From contig NC_092410.1 of assembly GCF_009017415.1 (NCBI RefSeq), forward strand, positions 3,658,001-3,722,000: a stretch of 64,000 nucleotides of DNA, given 5' to 3'. The position numbers and the translations under genes are program-made. The notes under the pieces are model-generated. The model searched no databases. It saw only the letters and a list, made by a program, of their open reading frames with translations, and had not been told where the DNA came from. Positions 43,021 through 55,401 of the stretch are shown one piece after another. Within the stretch, counting starts at the first letter, position 1. Each line of letters begins with the position of its first letter. The DNA comes from Aspergillus flavus. Lineage: Eukaryota > Ascomycota > Eurotiomycetes > Eurotiales > Aspergillaceae.

Positions 43021-46000
43021 GGCGATAGTCAATTTAGTACGAATAGGGAGGTGTCTGGGAGGACTGAATTAGGATAGAGGTCGGGGGAGATAAGTGGTTC
43101 CATGGTCTAGCCTCACCATCAACGATCGAGTGAGCTGATCCTGTTCGTGTGATAGAGCGTCTGGTGTATAGAGCATCCGGAAATATTCACAAAGCAAGCA
43201 TTAATCAAGAACTGACCACTTGGCACACTGCATTACAGTAAATGTTTTTTGAGACAGTGTTAACTTCCCCTGGAGATCGAGGGCCGCGGCCGTCATTGTG
43301 GCTGAGCAGCTAGTGGGGTGTGGCTGATGTCGTTCAAGCGTGACTTCAGTGGCACGTGTTACCAAATACAGCAGCTTCCGGACCCGTTATCTACTTTGTC
43401 AAAATCTTTTTACCAAGTGGACAAACTAGCTGTATTCTCATTGATATTTTCCGCCACTCCAGATTTGTTTACGGACAGGAAGGCGTAGCATATGGAGTGG
43501 CCAGCTAAGGAGTGGGACATATAGTACGTAGTACCAAAGACAAAGATAGCCCTTTGTTATGTCCGAATTGCGTCGAAGAATCTCCTCCACTCATGATCAC
43601 TCCCGTCTACTCTGTACTATACTCCATAGAGCTAGCCGCTGGTGGGTTAGTCACCATGCTGTATCCCACTTTTGCCCGGACAGTCCAGCTCAGGTTACCA
43701 CTGAGAGACTTTGCGAGAGAGGTAGATGCAGAAGCAGACTAATCCGTTTGCACACTGTAACTCCAAAGGCCGTGCCGTTCTCCATCGAGACACATTAAGG
43801 CGTTGGGGTATTCTGAGCTTTAGCGAAGAAATTTACGTACACTGCAAATTAACTGACAATATATCGAGTCATTCAGGCTCAAGCAGTAGGTTGTGGCTTG
43901 AAAAGATGCCCATGCTGAAGTGCTTTACTTATCTAAGCTATATATGATATGGACATGGCAAGCTGCTTCAACAAACATAATCATTGAGTATCTTCAAAGC
44001 AGTGGATAATGAAGATTGAATGTTAGTATAAGTATAAGCTGAGTATTGGGTAACCTTGAGGTGGCATCAGCCGCTTTTTCTTTTCTTTGTATCCTGTGTA
44101 ACTGACATTACTACCCTAAGCTCATTGTGTTAGAAATTCAAAGGCTGGACTGTTATTTGACTCCTCATCCTTGAATGAACTCACTCCTGACGAAGATTAT
44201 GATCGTGGAATTGTAAGACTGGAGATAATCACTAACTGACAAAGCATAGTGATGGTACTACAGGCCATTAATGATCACTCATTGCAGTGTATTCTAGTTA
44301 CATGCTAGAAACTGAATAATAGCTTTTTGGCCTTCGACGCTATCCATAACACAACCGGTAGAATTTGAGAAACAACCTGTATACCATGGGCACCAGGTGG
44401 AGCTCTACGCCATTAGTGAAGTTTGCTAGATGCTGGTGGTCTCGTCAACATTGAAGGGAGCCCCTGTGGTGGATAATAATTTACCAGCATTCAATAAAAA
44501 AACAATCGGCATGACTGTTTATGAAGTTCTCGTTTGCAATGCCGACCTAATAGGGATGATGCCAATCTCCAGATGCTGATCAGGGATTTCAAGTCATCAA
44601 AAGACCCCAACCCCTAGATCTTTGCTCATATAGCATGAGCATTACCTCCATGTGCAACCATGCAAGTTTGGTTTGGAAAGTGCTCGTGCACAGATAGACG
44701 AAATAGACACAAAAGAGACACAATGCATGTCATTCTGACACTATATATTAGCATGCATGATACATGAATCTTCATCACGATTGGAGTGTCTAAAGATGCA
44801 GGGCAAGACGAGGTCTCGGAACCCAATCCGGAGTTGCTTTCCTCTCAGGTTGACCCCCTTCCTCAATGGACTGTCAGAATGAAACACGGCCATAACGACA
44901 CTTGTATTTCCTTGTCCAATTCAAGAAAAGATGGGTGAGCGAAGGTATGGCATGTCCCTTAGGGTTGTCCAAGCTACCGTTGTCTATAGCTCGGAATCAG
45001 TCTAAAAGATTTACTCGGCTAGGAACACATCTGTAGGGAGGCTCGAGCGAAGGGGCAGCCACCGGCTGAAGAAATTGCGCTCCGCCGATTAGGAGACTCT
45101 CGGCAAACCACGCAGTCGTGGGAAAGACATTGAAAACTCCAAGGCTTAAGAATGAGAAGGGAGCCAGAGAGGTCAGCAAGGTCAAGCAACGCAATGGAAC
45201 ATATGCGCTGTATCGCGACAAAGCTTGTTGTCTAATACGAATCCTGCAAGCTATGAGAACAGCTTAAACCCGACCAATAGAAAGGATGTAGATTAGACGG
45301 CATACGGGGTAAGGATGGGTAACAGATAGATTAACAGCCCGCCTTTCCGTTCTCCTGTCATGGCTGTCATGAAGACCTATCCGACCAATCAAAACCAGGT
45401 GGTCATGTGTATGTTATGTGACTACTAACAGTTGGCTCTCGTTGCTAGGGATCACTAGGTAATTTGCTGGCTGGGTCAATCGTAATACAGCCTGGAAGGA
45501 TCACGGAGTACGCTTACTTCGGTTCCTCCGCACCCAATCCGTGGCATGCATCGAGAAGCTAGAAGTTGTGTCCGGGAACTATTCTCCGAGATTTCTTCGA
45601 TAATTTCATTTTGAGTTTTGGGCATCCCTAGAACCTTGTCATTACTAACACCTACCGATTTCCTCAATTGGCAGGCAGGTTAAGTTATTCTGAGGTCATG
45701 CATATACTCTATCTGCACCTGTCAAGATTCATACTAGAGTTGATGCATCCGAAATCCTTCGCTGCAAGTATGACCACTCGCACTTAGTAGTTCGCATATT
45801 ACTTTTTAGCTGTTGGAGGGGCACTTCCCCTTTTCCCCCCTCCCTTCCCCCTTCCAGGAGATAATCACGCCACTAGTATCCGGTACAGAATATACTACTA
45901 CTGCATGTAAGAATAGTAGGTACTGAGATATGTATATCAGTAGCAGGGTAGTATCCGGGACTATCTAGATCAAACCAAGGACATTTCCGGCGTCCCCGCT

Positions 46001-47635
46001 AATACGTACTAATGATGACGGTGGAGTTTCGGGGAAACTGAGCCGTGGGCGCGGAAAGTAAGTTACAGGAGAGTTGAGGTTTCAAAGGTAACTCCCGACG
46101 TGTCCTGTTGCCTACCAATCCTTGCTTGTGCCCTGGGGGCTGGAAAGGAAAGTTAAACCGTAAAACCCGGCAGTAAGGCCAGAAACCATGTCATCGCATT
46201 AGTGTTGCGCTGGTGTGGTTGACGGAGTTGCTAATGCTAATAACCCTAAATGAGGGGTAAGATAATGGTATACCTAAGCACTATCCTAGGTCCCAGAGCT
46301 TCATGGCCAGGTGTAACAGACATCTTGTAACTCTGGGGTGGCGACTGGAGCCACTGTCTGAGTCACTGACCAACACTGGAGTCAATCCCCACATATGCTT
46401 GTCTGGGAGGTTGATGCACATTATATGGAGTCGAATTTCTGACAAGGCAACAACTTCCAATAACTATGGGAAGCAGTCATACAATACTCGCTTACAGTGG
46501 GGCTGCACAATACAGTATCTTCCTCGGGCTGTACGGGATGCCTCCTACGAGAACTCTGGTCAAGATGATTTCTAACTTTTTAAAAATTTTGTTCTTTAGG
46601 GCATGCATGGAGAAAAGATGACTAAGAAGTACGTTATCTCTAGTTATGGAGTACAGTTTGTGGCAGGGTTTAGTGCCAAGGACTCAAACAAGAAGGTACC
46701 AAATCAATACCTGGTTACACGTGGGAATGTGTAGTACAGTACCAGAGACATCTTGATCATGGTAGATCCAGGCATCGGTACTTGATTAAGACCTTTAGAA
46801 GTGGTGGACTTATGCTCATTGTCGAATCATAATAGCTTTGTTAGGTTTGTTCATTGTCATGTGAAAGACGAGTGCCGTGACCCGTAAGTATAGAGGATAT
46901 GAGCCTTACCCACGTCCAGTGGAAAATAAGTGGGTTTCGGGTTACTGCTTTAGATACAATATCGGACATACCATACAGATAGTATTATTACAAAATCTAT
47001 CTGAAAAGCAGGGGCCAATGGAGAGAGTACTTGTGTTCGGGTAGTTCCTTGTGCCTTGCAGACGATAACCTATCGTAAAATGACCAGGAGGCCAAAAGAG
47101 GGGAATGGTTCTTTTGGCTCGAGAACCAGTCCGAGATTAGGTGATCGTAGATAGTATTAGCTGATCCACAGCCGTTTAGGAATCGAAGAGCGGGAGGTGG
47201 AATCAATGCTCTCCTCCCGACAAAATATGTGGTTTTTAATATAAATGACGGTGCGGACATGGCCCGGCGAGGAATCTAGATCCGCATTCCTGGGAATGGC
47301 GAGGGACCCGAAATGGCTCTGTGCGCGAGTTTGGTACACCGTCCGTGCTCCCTTCTAAGTGTGAGGGGCCCTCCTTTTTTTTTTTCCCACACACTCCTCA
47401 TTTTCTCTTAGTATTTCTAAATTTTTCTTGAACATTTCTTTGGGACATCGATCTCGGCTCCGGGAGGGACTCCATATTAATAATAACATTTCATCAATTA
47501 TAGTAATAGTAATAGTAAGACCCAGAAAAATATAAACGACAGCCAATCACTGGTAACCATTGTATTCAATGTATTGTGAGATGGTAATTTTCTTTTACTT
47601 ACCATACTCCTACTCGGATAGTACTATATAGGCAC

Positions 47636-47652
47636 GTATGTACAGTACATAC
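47636..47652. repeat. 17-base perfect inverted repeat
   Basis: GTATGTAC, one A, GTACATAC. Perfect 8-base arms. Could be a dimeric factor site or a fold-back remnant. Confidence 0.4.
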
Positions 47653-48316
47653 ATGCTTAAGATATTACCCATATAGGTCTATGACACCGATCAGGCTCCG
47701 TTTCATCACAGTACTTACATATATCTCATGCATACTGCGTCCTACTGGTGAGAAGGTCTTACGCATGAGGAATCAGGCTAAATTCCATACTCAGGACTAA
47801 CAGGAGCCCTTACTAGATTCAGTATGTCGGGAGCAGAGAAGCGACAGAACACGGTACCAGGAGGATGTTAGTCAGTTCAGGTAAATAGTAATAAGAACTC
47901 CGGCCCTGTGGCTTGCGGGGCAAAAGGGAAATTTTCTTGACGATTATTGTTTTCTGCCCCTAAACTTCCTCACTAAACCCGCAACTAATTAATTAGATTA
48001 AAGACCGACCATGGTAACAAGTACAATAGTCTTATACATATCAACGCTAAATCGGCCGTGCTAGTGCGACCATCTGCCAGACTGGAAGCGCTCTCCAGAG
48101 CTCCCCACCTTCCGACTCCGAGGCTCGACTAGACTGAAAGTTATACATAGTACGCCCTGGACGACCTCCTTTTCGCTCCAATAATGTCCTGGAAATTTGG
48201 GTCCCTATTGCTCTAACCTTTCCTAACTCATCTCGTCTGCCGACCCGCCCCGTATTTTATTCTTGTGCTTGTTATTTAGTCCTATTTGGCCTTTTTTATA
48301 AATTACTCCAAATTCA

Positions 48317-48372
48317 AATTCAAAAAAAAAAAATTCCAACAACCAAAAAAAAAAATAAAAAAAAAAAATAAA
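48317..48372 (+). repeat. A-rich tract upstream of URC4
   Basis: Three A-runs of 11-12 bases broken by short TTCC, CC and T interruptions, about 310 bases before the URC4 ATG. Such poly(dA:dT) stretches commonly keep promoters free of nucleosomes in fungi. Confidence 0.5.
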
Positions 48373-48681
48373 CGAGCTCAACACAAGTCTAAATCGGCAG
48401 TTCTTCTCTTCTTTCCAACCTTCCCGAAGCCGTCGCAGATCATCATTCCTCTGTTTATGCGTTTTCCCCTTCTGGGTGGCCTTCTTTGTCCGGTATCTCT
48501 CCCGGTTCCAGTAGTTGTGAATTACCTACTGGTGTAACTCCTGTTCGCTTCCCATCTCAACCTCTCTCACACCACCCTTGTCCAGTGTCACCCAAGGTCG
48601 TTCTTCCTTTCTCCCTCCTCGCCACTTTCTGGACCCTCCCTGCGTCCTTACCCCCCATTCACACGAAATCCCCGTTTCATC

Positions 48682-50393
48682 ATGGGTCTGTTCAAGCGCA
48701 AGGACTCCAAAAACTCGATCCAGACCGAGAGGGATGAACAAGAATCCTTTGTATCGGCTAACAGCGCTCGTACATCTAATGCCTCATTGAAATCTCCTGG
48801 TTTCAAGGGAAGTGGCAGTGGCTTGCCAGCTTCCATCCCAGAAATCTCGATTGCCAAACCGCCCGACCCAGCCTTAGACCCTGCAGCCTACCTGCGAAGC
48901 ATACATGCTGTTCGAGAGCGTTCTAGATTCGTCTTTGGGAAGGCGAAAAGAAACAAACTTAACCATTTCGATGTTGATATGAGCAAGTTCGAAGCCACTG
49001 CGTCTTACATTGTGTCCATCATCAAGGTGAGCGAACTCACTACACATAAACGCCCCCTCACCATAATGTGATGTTCTCGATTTGACTAACTGGTATAAAT
49101 TGCACGTGAAGAGAGATTATGCTCCGGACTATGATTCGATTCCTCCCCATGGTCGCTGGCAACACTTCGATGTGGGTGGCCGACCCCGCATCAATCAGCT
49201 GCTGCAGTCCTGGCCTAGCACAATCGATGCGCAAGAACGAACTCGGCGATTAATCGACCTCTTTGTCGTTTCCGTCCTTCTGGACGCTGGTGCTGGAACT
49301 AGATGGTCTTACAAATCGAAGGAGTCGGGCAAGTTCTTCTCGCGGAGCGAGGGGCTGGCTGTTGCTACACTTGAGATGTTCAAGAGCGGACTTTTCAGTA
49401 GTGATCCCACCGAGCCTTGCCAGGTGGATGGCGCCGGCTTGAAGAAGATCACGGTAGAGCTGCTGGCTAAGGGCATGCAGCACTCGGAGAACAACCCATT
49501 GGCAGGTATCGAAGGTCGTGCGGGACTCCTGATTCGACTCTCGGAGGCATTGAACAATCAGGATTTCTTCGGGGTGGATGCTAGGCCAGGAAACATGCTT
49601 GGTAAGTGATCAACTGGCTGCCATGCTTAATGGATGGCCTGCTAACGAAGATCTACTTCAGACTATCTTCTCTCACATCCCTCGACACAAGCTTCGTCGG
49701 TCCCGATTATTCCTATTACAACGCTATGGTCCGTCCTTATGGACGGGCTGACGCCAATCTGGCCGCCTTCCAGAACACAGATCGATGGCTTGTCGATCGG
49801 AGATGCTTGGCCGTGCTCTGACTTACCCCCGTGCCCCCCCGCGCAACCTTGGGAGACTATTGTCCCGTTCCACAAACTGACACAGTGGTTGTGCTATTCT
49901 ATCATGGTTCCGATGTCAAAGTTGATGAAGATTCACTTTGCCGGCAGCGAGCTCCTAACAGGTCTTCCCGAGTATCGCAATGGCGGTCTGTTGATCGATA
50001 TGGGTTTGTTGACTCTCAAGGACGCCGATGCTCAACGAGGCATTGCTGCATATAAAGAAAATGCGCAGATCAAGGGTCAACCAAATGTGGAAGTTGTTCC
50101 TCTTTTCTCTACGGACGATGATGTAGTCGTGGAATGGCGCGCCGTCACAGTTGGGTTTTTGGACGAGCTGCTCGTGGCGGTAAACTCTCAGCTAGGGTTG
50201 GTTGGAGAGGACCAGTTAAGCCTTGCACAGATGCTCGAAGCTGGATCATGGAAGGTAAGTCTTGTTTATTATTCTCCATCTCTATTGTACTTTGCTGATG
50301 AATTCGTAGGGCGGCCGTGAGATTGCCGAGGTATCGAGGCCAAACACCAAGGAACCACCGATTATGATACGCTCCGATGGTACTGTTTTCTAA
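48682..50393 (+). CDS. URC4: DUF1688 protein, uracil catabolism (URC4-like)
   Basis: Member of the DUF1688 family. In Lachancea kluyveri URC4 is needed for the URC pathway that uses uracil as a nitrogen source; the exact reaction is unknown to me. Four exons, 48682-49026, 49112-49601, 49662-50254 and 50310-50393, give 503 aa. Conserved stretches: AAYLRSIHAVRERSRFVFGKA, RDYAPDYDSIPPHGRWQHFDVGG, DLFVVSVLLDAGAGTRWSY, EGLAVATLEMFKSGLFS, WPCSDLPPC, VPFHKLTQWLCYSIMVP and EYRNGGLLIDMGLL. The many invariant Trp, His and Asp residues suggest an enzyme. The first 40 residues are Ser-rich and probably disordered. No other uracil-catabolism gene is adjacent. Confidence 0.88.
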
Positions 50394-51285
50394 TGTTTAG
50401 CATATCCTGTCGATTCGTGATACCTGACTCCGCCAACTGTACCTGTTTATGGGTGGCGGAAGTCCTTACGACTTTTTAATGACCAGATGCTTATGTCTTC
50501 CGTTATTTCCACTTCACTCCATCGACATCTTTGCGAAAGGAGCTATATCTTCTGCTGTAGTGCTACTATTGGGATGGTGATACATTCTTGTACATTTCTT
50601 TTGGAGGGGAACTCTCTAAAAAGTACTGATGACCTTGGGACTGGTGACAGATTTACGTACTGCCTGCGAGCTGTGATCTGACGCCATCCTTTATTTAATA
50701 ATAAGCGCATTCTGAATTTCGAGGAAGCGATACGGCCTCTAAGTCTGTGGCCTTATTACAACATGTCAATCCGAGCATAATTGACTTTTTTTGGATCTCG
50801 AAGAGGAAATCGCCTAGGAGGCGATGTTCTGGAGGTACTGGACTAGTCAATCTATAGATGATAGTGTAGTATAATGACATTCATTATAGGCCGGAGCTAG
50901 AGGCTCATGCTAGCCATTGATACTTTAACCTTATCTGAAAGCCTTATGCCTCAGTACTAATGTCAAGTGCGCTAGTTTTCCAGTACACTGGTAAAATGAA
51001 AAGGTAAAATAGCTAAGCATCACGCCCTGGCTCCTTTCCGAAAGAGGGGAGAAGGGCATTTGTCCGGTGGACTAAGGATCTGTTAATCAAAATCCTATCT
51101 CAATTTCGACCTTTAGCTTGCAGTAGCAAAGGTAATAGGAATAATGTGACATGTTCATGCTTGGGTATCTAACACAATAACGAGCTTGACGATATTCTGA
51201 CAATTTTTGCTTTCCTTCCCTTTGCCTTGTCGCCTTTCTTTTCTTTTCCGTTTTTACTACTTTTTTTTATTTTGATTGGATGATA
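50394..51285. other. Convergent intergenic region URC4 / GTR1
   Basis: About 890 bases between two facing 3' ends. No gene seen. A 7-base perfect stem with a 3-base loop (ATCGCCT AGG AGGCGAT) lies at 50809-50825. Confidence 0.5.
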
Positions 51286-52308
51286 CTACAGGTAACCATT
51301 TGCATGAGAATTGTTGGCTAATTCACCGTCCGGGGATTCTGGCGCAGGAAGCGGGAATCCATCCCCGTGACCCATCGCTGCTGCTTTTGAGAATCCCTCC
51401 CTGGCTAACATTGTATTCAGTACAGCACAGTTATAAGCCGCTTCACCCGGCGGGACGACAAGGAAGATATATGTGTTATCGGTGAACCGGCCCAAAAAGA
51501 CATTGAACTGGGGCGTCTTGGTATGCATGACGACGAACCCGGCCGAAGCGGGCGTGGTATGGGTATTCCGGGCCGCGCAATGCTTGAACGCCTTCATTAT
51601 ATTAGAGAGTCGCTCATGGCGATCATAGATGGGGTTGAGGTCGCCTATTTCCGAGGCAACGGAGGTGACGGTTAGGAAAGTCGAGCGCTCGAAGAGGATG
51701 ACTTCCTCGGCATCGATACGCTTGGCGAAGGCGTGCAGGAAGCGTTCGATGACGGTGAGATTGGGGATGAGACGGTGGACGATGCCGGCCCAGGCTTTGT
51801 AGAGCGATTGATCCCAGATGCTGCTGCCGAAAGTGTCGATGGAGAAATGGTCCGAGCGGCTGCGGATGAGAGCGGAGCGTTCTTCGTAGATGCGTTGACG
51901 GTGCTCGGCTTGGATGAGGTCGAGCTTGTGGACGAGACAGAAGACGTAGGCGTTCGGGCTGTACTCTTTCAGGGCGCCGATGATGGCGTGGTATGTGTCG
52001 AGGTCTCGTTCTACTTCGCGGGACTCGATATCGAAGACGTAGATCAGAACCGCGACGTCCGAGAAGATGTTCCCTCGTTGTGAGGCGAGATATGTCTCCA
52101 TGAAGGCGTCTTGGCCTCCACAGTCCCACAGGTTCAGGGTCAGGTTCCCCATGAACTTGACATGGCTGTGTTCCACGTCAATTGTGGCGCCTAGCCGGCG
52201 GACATCTTTTGCGACATAGTTGCTGAAAATAATGGATCTCATCGAGGACTTTCCCGAGCCGCTCTTCCCCATTAGGAGCACCTTTCTCTTCTTCTTTCGG
52301 ACGTCCAT
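51286..52308 (-). CDS. GTR1: Rag-type GTPase Gtr1
   Basis: Small GTPase of the EGO complex that signals amino-acid sufficiency to TORC1 at the vacuole. Single exon, 340 aa. P-loop GKSGSGKSSM at 14-23, switch I region VRRLGATIDVEHS, switch II LWDCGGQDAFMETYL, and VHKLDLI, which replaces the usual NKxD as in Rag proteins. The second half is the Rag dimerisation (roadblock-like) domain, with FERSTFLTVTSV and FTDNTYIFLVVPPGEAAYNCAVLN. A short Asn/Ser-rich tail ends it. The partner GTR2 and the Ego proteins are not in the window. Identification firm. Confidence 0.94.
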   Translation of the reverse strand: MDVRKKKRKVLLMGKSGSGKSSMRSIIFSNYVAKDVRRLGATIDVEHSHVKFMGNLTLNLWDCGGQDAFMETYLASQRGNIFSDVAVLIYVFDIESREVERDLDTYHAIIGALKEYSPNAYVFCLVHKLDLIQAEHRQRIYEERSALIRSRSDHFSIDTFGSSIWDQSLYKAWAGIVHRLIPNLTVIERFLHAFAKRIDAEEVILFERSTFLTVTSVASEIGDLNPIYDRHERLSNIMKAFKHCAARNTHTTPASAGFVVMHTKTPQFNVFLGRFTDNTYIFLVVPPGEAAYNCAVLNTMLAREGFSKAAAMGHGDGFPLPAPESPDGELANNSHANGYL

Positions 52309-52992
52309 GGTTGCTGGTTGTTGGGGTTGTTCCGGCGGTTGACTGTACCCCGCAGAGTGCGGGTAGTGGTTCTTTTAGTTCAATGGGGGAGAGGGGGGCG
52401 TGGTGGACTGGTTCCGGACATCGGTTGAGTTGAGTTCTTTGTTGCTTCAATTGCTGGCGTTTGAGCTAAGGCGGTGTTATATGCACTCTGGTCTAGTGCA
52501 TGGATGAGCACTTGACCAGCCTCATCGTTGCATGATGAGGGGAAACGATGATCCGGGATGTCACGTGTAGATCACGGGCCTTCGAGTGAGGTAATCAGTG
52601 AATACATCATTCTTCCATTGCTTTACTATGGGTGCGATAAAACTGAATTGTTGACGGTAAAATCGTTTCGCCGTGGGTCTACGTCGAGTGTATAAGGATG
52701 CCAATGGAAACCGGTGCGTTTTCCGACTAACCTGCTAGGGCAATGTATGGGGATACGGGCGTAGAAAACTATATATTGTTTCCCCGGAATGTACCGATCT
52801 TAGATACCATTGATTCTAATGTACCTACCAACACCATAAACGTGGTAGAATCCTAGTAGGTTCGACAAGGAATGAGATAACATATACTTAGGGATTGACT
52901 GGCCTATGATCAAGTGTTCATTAACTAGTTCTCATTCACCCATAGTCATAGATCTTTCATTCGGGCTAGCTGAGCCACCTCCATAGTGCACC
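52309..52992. other. Intergenic, GTR1 promoter to transaldolase 3' end
   Basis: About 680 bases; no gene. CACGTG at 52562-52567, 254 bases before the GTR1 start. Confidence 0.5.
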
Positions 52993-54296
52993 TCACACCA
53001 CAGATTTCATAATCTGGACGAGTTTGTCCTGCATATCACAGAAAATATTGACTGCCTGTATATACGAGTGAGTCAGTACAGAAGTTTTAAAAATCAACTG
53101 CCCAATTCACGCACCTGGGTCAGCTTTTCCTCGCTTGCTCCATGGAGGTCTCTGGTGAAAGCAAGGCGATACGCCGATTCATCATTGACAAAAGACAATG
53201 ACGATGGAGGAAGTACTGCAGGAGCATCACTGTCGAATAGAGACTGGATCTGGGGCACGGAATCTGGCTGCGAGAGCTGTTGCAAGAGATTTGGAGCGAT
53301 GGTGATATGATCCACACCAGCCATCGCAAAAATTTCATCTGTCGAGGTTAAACTGGCTGGAAGAACCCGGGTTTTAGCATTAACCGATTTATAGTACTTC
53401 TGGATGGCGACACAGAGAGGCAGAAGCTTGTTCGGGTCCGTGAAGCTGAGCGAGAGCGTCAGTGGCATATTCTTTTGCCACGTTTACGAAAGGCTGCTGA
53501 GGCTTCTAACTCACCCCGGCTCGAAATGAACTTTAAGCTGATTGACATAGGGTGCGACATATGTGCAGCCGACTTCCGCAGCGAGCACCGCCTGCGCTAG
53601 GGTAAAGAGAGTGGTAGCGAGTGTGCGTACTCCAGCTTGTTCGAGGGCCCGACAGGCAACCATACCCTCCCATGTACTTGGAATTTTGATGCAGATACGC
53701 GACTGCTCGAAACCTGGCTGTAGATACTGAAAGAGTTGAATGATTCCTGGTAGAAGGTAAGCGTCAGTTTATCAAAGAGATGCCGTTGTAAAAATAGATA
53801 ATGTCTTACTGAGAGCGTTGACAGTGGTCTTTTCAACCGAGTAAGAATAGTACGGATTTGTCTGGATATGGACATGGCCATTGATATGAGGAGCAATCCT
53901 CAAGGCCAGTTTCACCATCTATAGACTTCCTATTAGCCCTACTGGAACCTCGACGTTGGTTAATGAATTGTTAAAATACCGCTATCTCTACAGCTAACTC
54001 CTCTAAGGGAAGGCCTGGGAACCGAGATAGGAGATTTCTTGCCTCTGCAACAGAGGATGTGATCAATTCCTTATGCTTGGGTTTGGAAAGCTCTCCGTAA
54101 GCGATGGCTTGATTGGAAGTACAGTCTTGAAATGGACCTAGGGTCCTGGCAACTAAAGGATTATCAATACAAAGTCCGATGTGCGTCATTAAGTAACCTT
54201 TAGATAGTACTTGGAGCAAGTACCTTCTTCGTCCATGGTATCGCAGTCAACAACAGTTCTCGTACGGAGAACATCCAAGCCAGTCTGAGAAGCCAT
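52993..54296 (-). CDS. Transaldolase
   Basis: Pentose-phosphate enzyme that moves dihydroxyacetone units between sugar phosphates through a lysine Schiff base. Six exons on the complement, 54296-54224, 54152-53980, 53918-53810, 53746-53515, 53445-53115 and 53055-52993, give 326 aa. The Schiff-base lysine is in RICIKIPSTWEG (K about 139); the fold is otherwise complete: VDCDTMDEEVARTLGPFQDCTSNQAIAYGE, INGHVHIQTNP, GVRTLATTLFTLAQAVLAAEVGCTYVAPYVNQL and AGVDHITIAPNLLQQL. The sequence is diverged from the housekeeping TAL1 type (for example DCTSNQ near the start), so this may be a second, specialised transaldolase. With six exons it is far more intron-rich than is usual for TAL1 homologues I know. 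Confidence 0.85.
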
Positions 54297-55401
54297 GTTG
54301 ATAATTCGGTCTATACTGACGATAGTTGTGACAGGAAGACAATACTGGTGATGGGTAGAGGGCTTGATGGAGAGTATACGATGATTATGATAAGAGACGG
54401 GATAGATATGGCAAGAGTAGATGATACACCCACTCAAGTGAACAATGAAAGCTTGATAACCCCAATTCCCCTCATTCTTCACCTCCGCATCTTCTCTGCT
54501 AATTAGCCTAATACGTCACTCGGGTAGTAAATAAGCCGTCAATCGGCCCGATTTCCAATGCCTTCTCCCCGGCATTTATTTAGCGAATTGTGGAGCCCAG
54601 TCCTCTACCTAGCTTCAAGAGACGGGGAACCCCTTGGGTATCAAAGCCCCCGAGGCCCCGTTGCCGTGTTGACAACGTAGTATTAAGACTGGATGCCTAT
54701 TCAAGTCTCGGACTGGCTATCACGGATGTTCAGAGATCGCTGCCCTATTGAAGTATACTCTGCAAACACTCTCGAATTCATCAAACGGCAAACTTCGCGT
54801 GGAAAGGTCTTTAGTGGTACTTTCCTGGAACTCTACTTGAACTACTTGCCCGTCATACGCGCTTACTTCGGGGTGACCTGCTCCTTGATATACTTATGAT
54901 GGTATGTAACCCTGATATGAAACCCTTCCATCTCATGGAAAGAGAAGAATGGGCGATTAACGACGGGATAGAAACTCCTTCTCAGAATCTCGTAAACCTC
55001 GGCGGTCGCGACAGAATGCCGAAACCAGTGAGGCTTTGCTTAGCACGTCAACATCATCCCAAACAATTGTGGTAGACAACGTGGGCTGAGACCCTTGGGA
55101 GAAGAAAAGAAGAAAGGAAGAGGGAGAAAAAAACACACACATGAAAGAAAACCCGGAATCGGTAAGCGGAGGTGGAATGGAAGAAGAATCTTCCGGGTGG
55201 TAATCCAGCTCTTCTGATTCGCCGACTCTTCGAAACAGCCGCTAGTCCCGTGACTGAAACCTAGCCCGAGGTTGTCCGTCCCGTGATTCCGAAGCGTTAC
55301 GAGACTCGGGAGTTCGAGGCGTCTTTCTTCCTGGACGACGACGACGGCTACTTGTCTGGATTATCAGCTCTGCACCGTTGAACGGGTCCTTAAAACACAT
55401 C
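54297..55401. other. Intergenic, transaldolase promoter to SDH3 promoter
   Basis: 1.1 kb divergent spacer. No credible ORF; a purine-rich stretch lies at about 55095-55145. The last 200 bases are the SDH3 promoter and leader. Confidence 0.5.

Larger units (their letters stand above)
43021..48681. other. 5.6 kb gene-poor block
   Basis: The first few hundred bases are the SWA2 promoter (CACGTG at 43353). From about 43.5 to 48.2 kb there are only short frames, mostly without ATG, and nothing I recognise on either strand: no tRNA, 5S rRNA, transposase or reverse transcriptase fragment. Base composition is AT-leaning with many short TA-rich words. It contains a 17-base perfect palindrome at 47636-47652 and, next to URC4, an A-rich tract. 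It could be decayed repeat DNA, a noncoding-RNA locus or a species-specific insertion. Confidence 0.5.

Noticed and set aside
44997..45221. 74-aa hydrophobic frame on the complement
   Set aside because: Initiates at TTG and has no ATG, splice context or family.
55240..55340. Possible tRNA B box (AGTTCGAGGC) near 55310
   Set aside because: No A box or cloverleaf pairing at the right distance.
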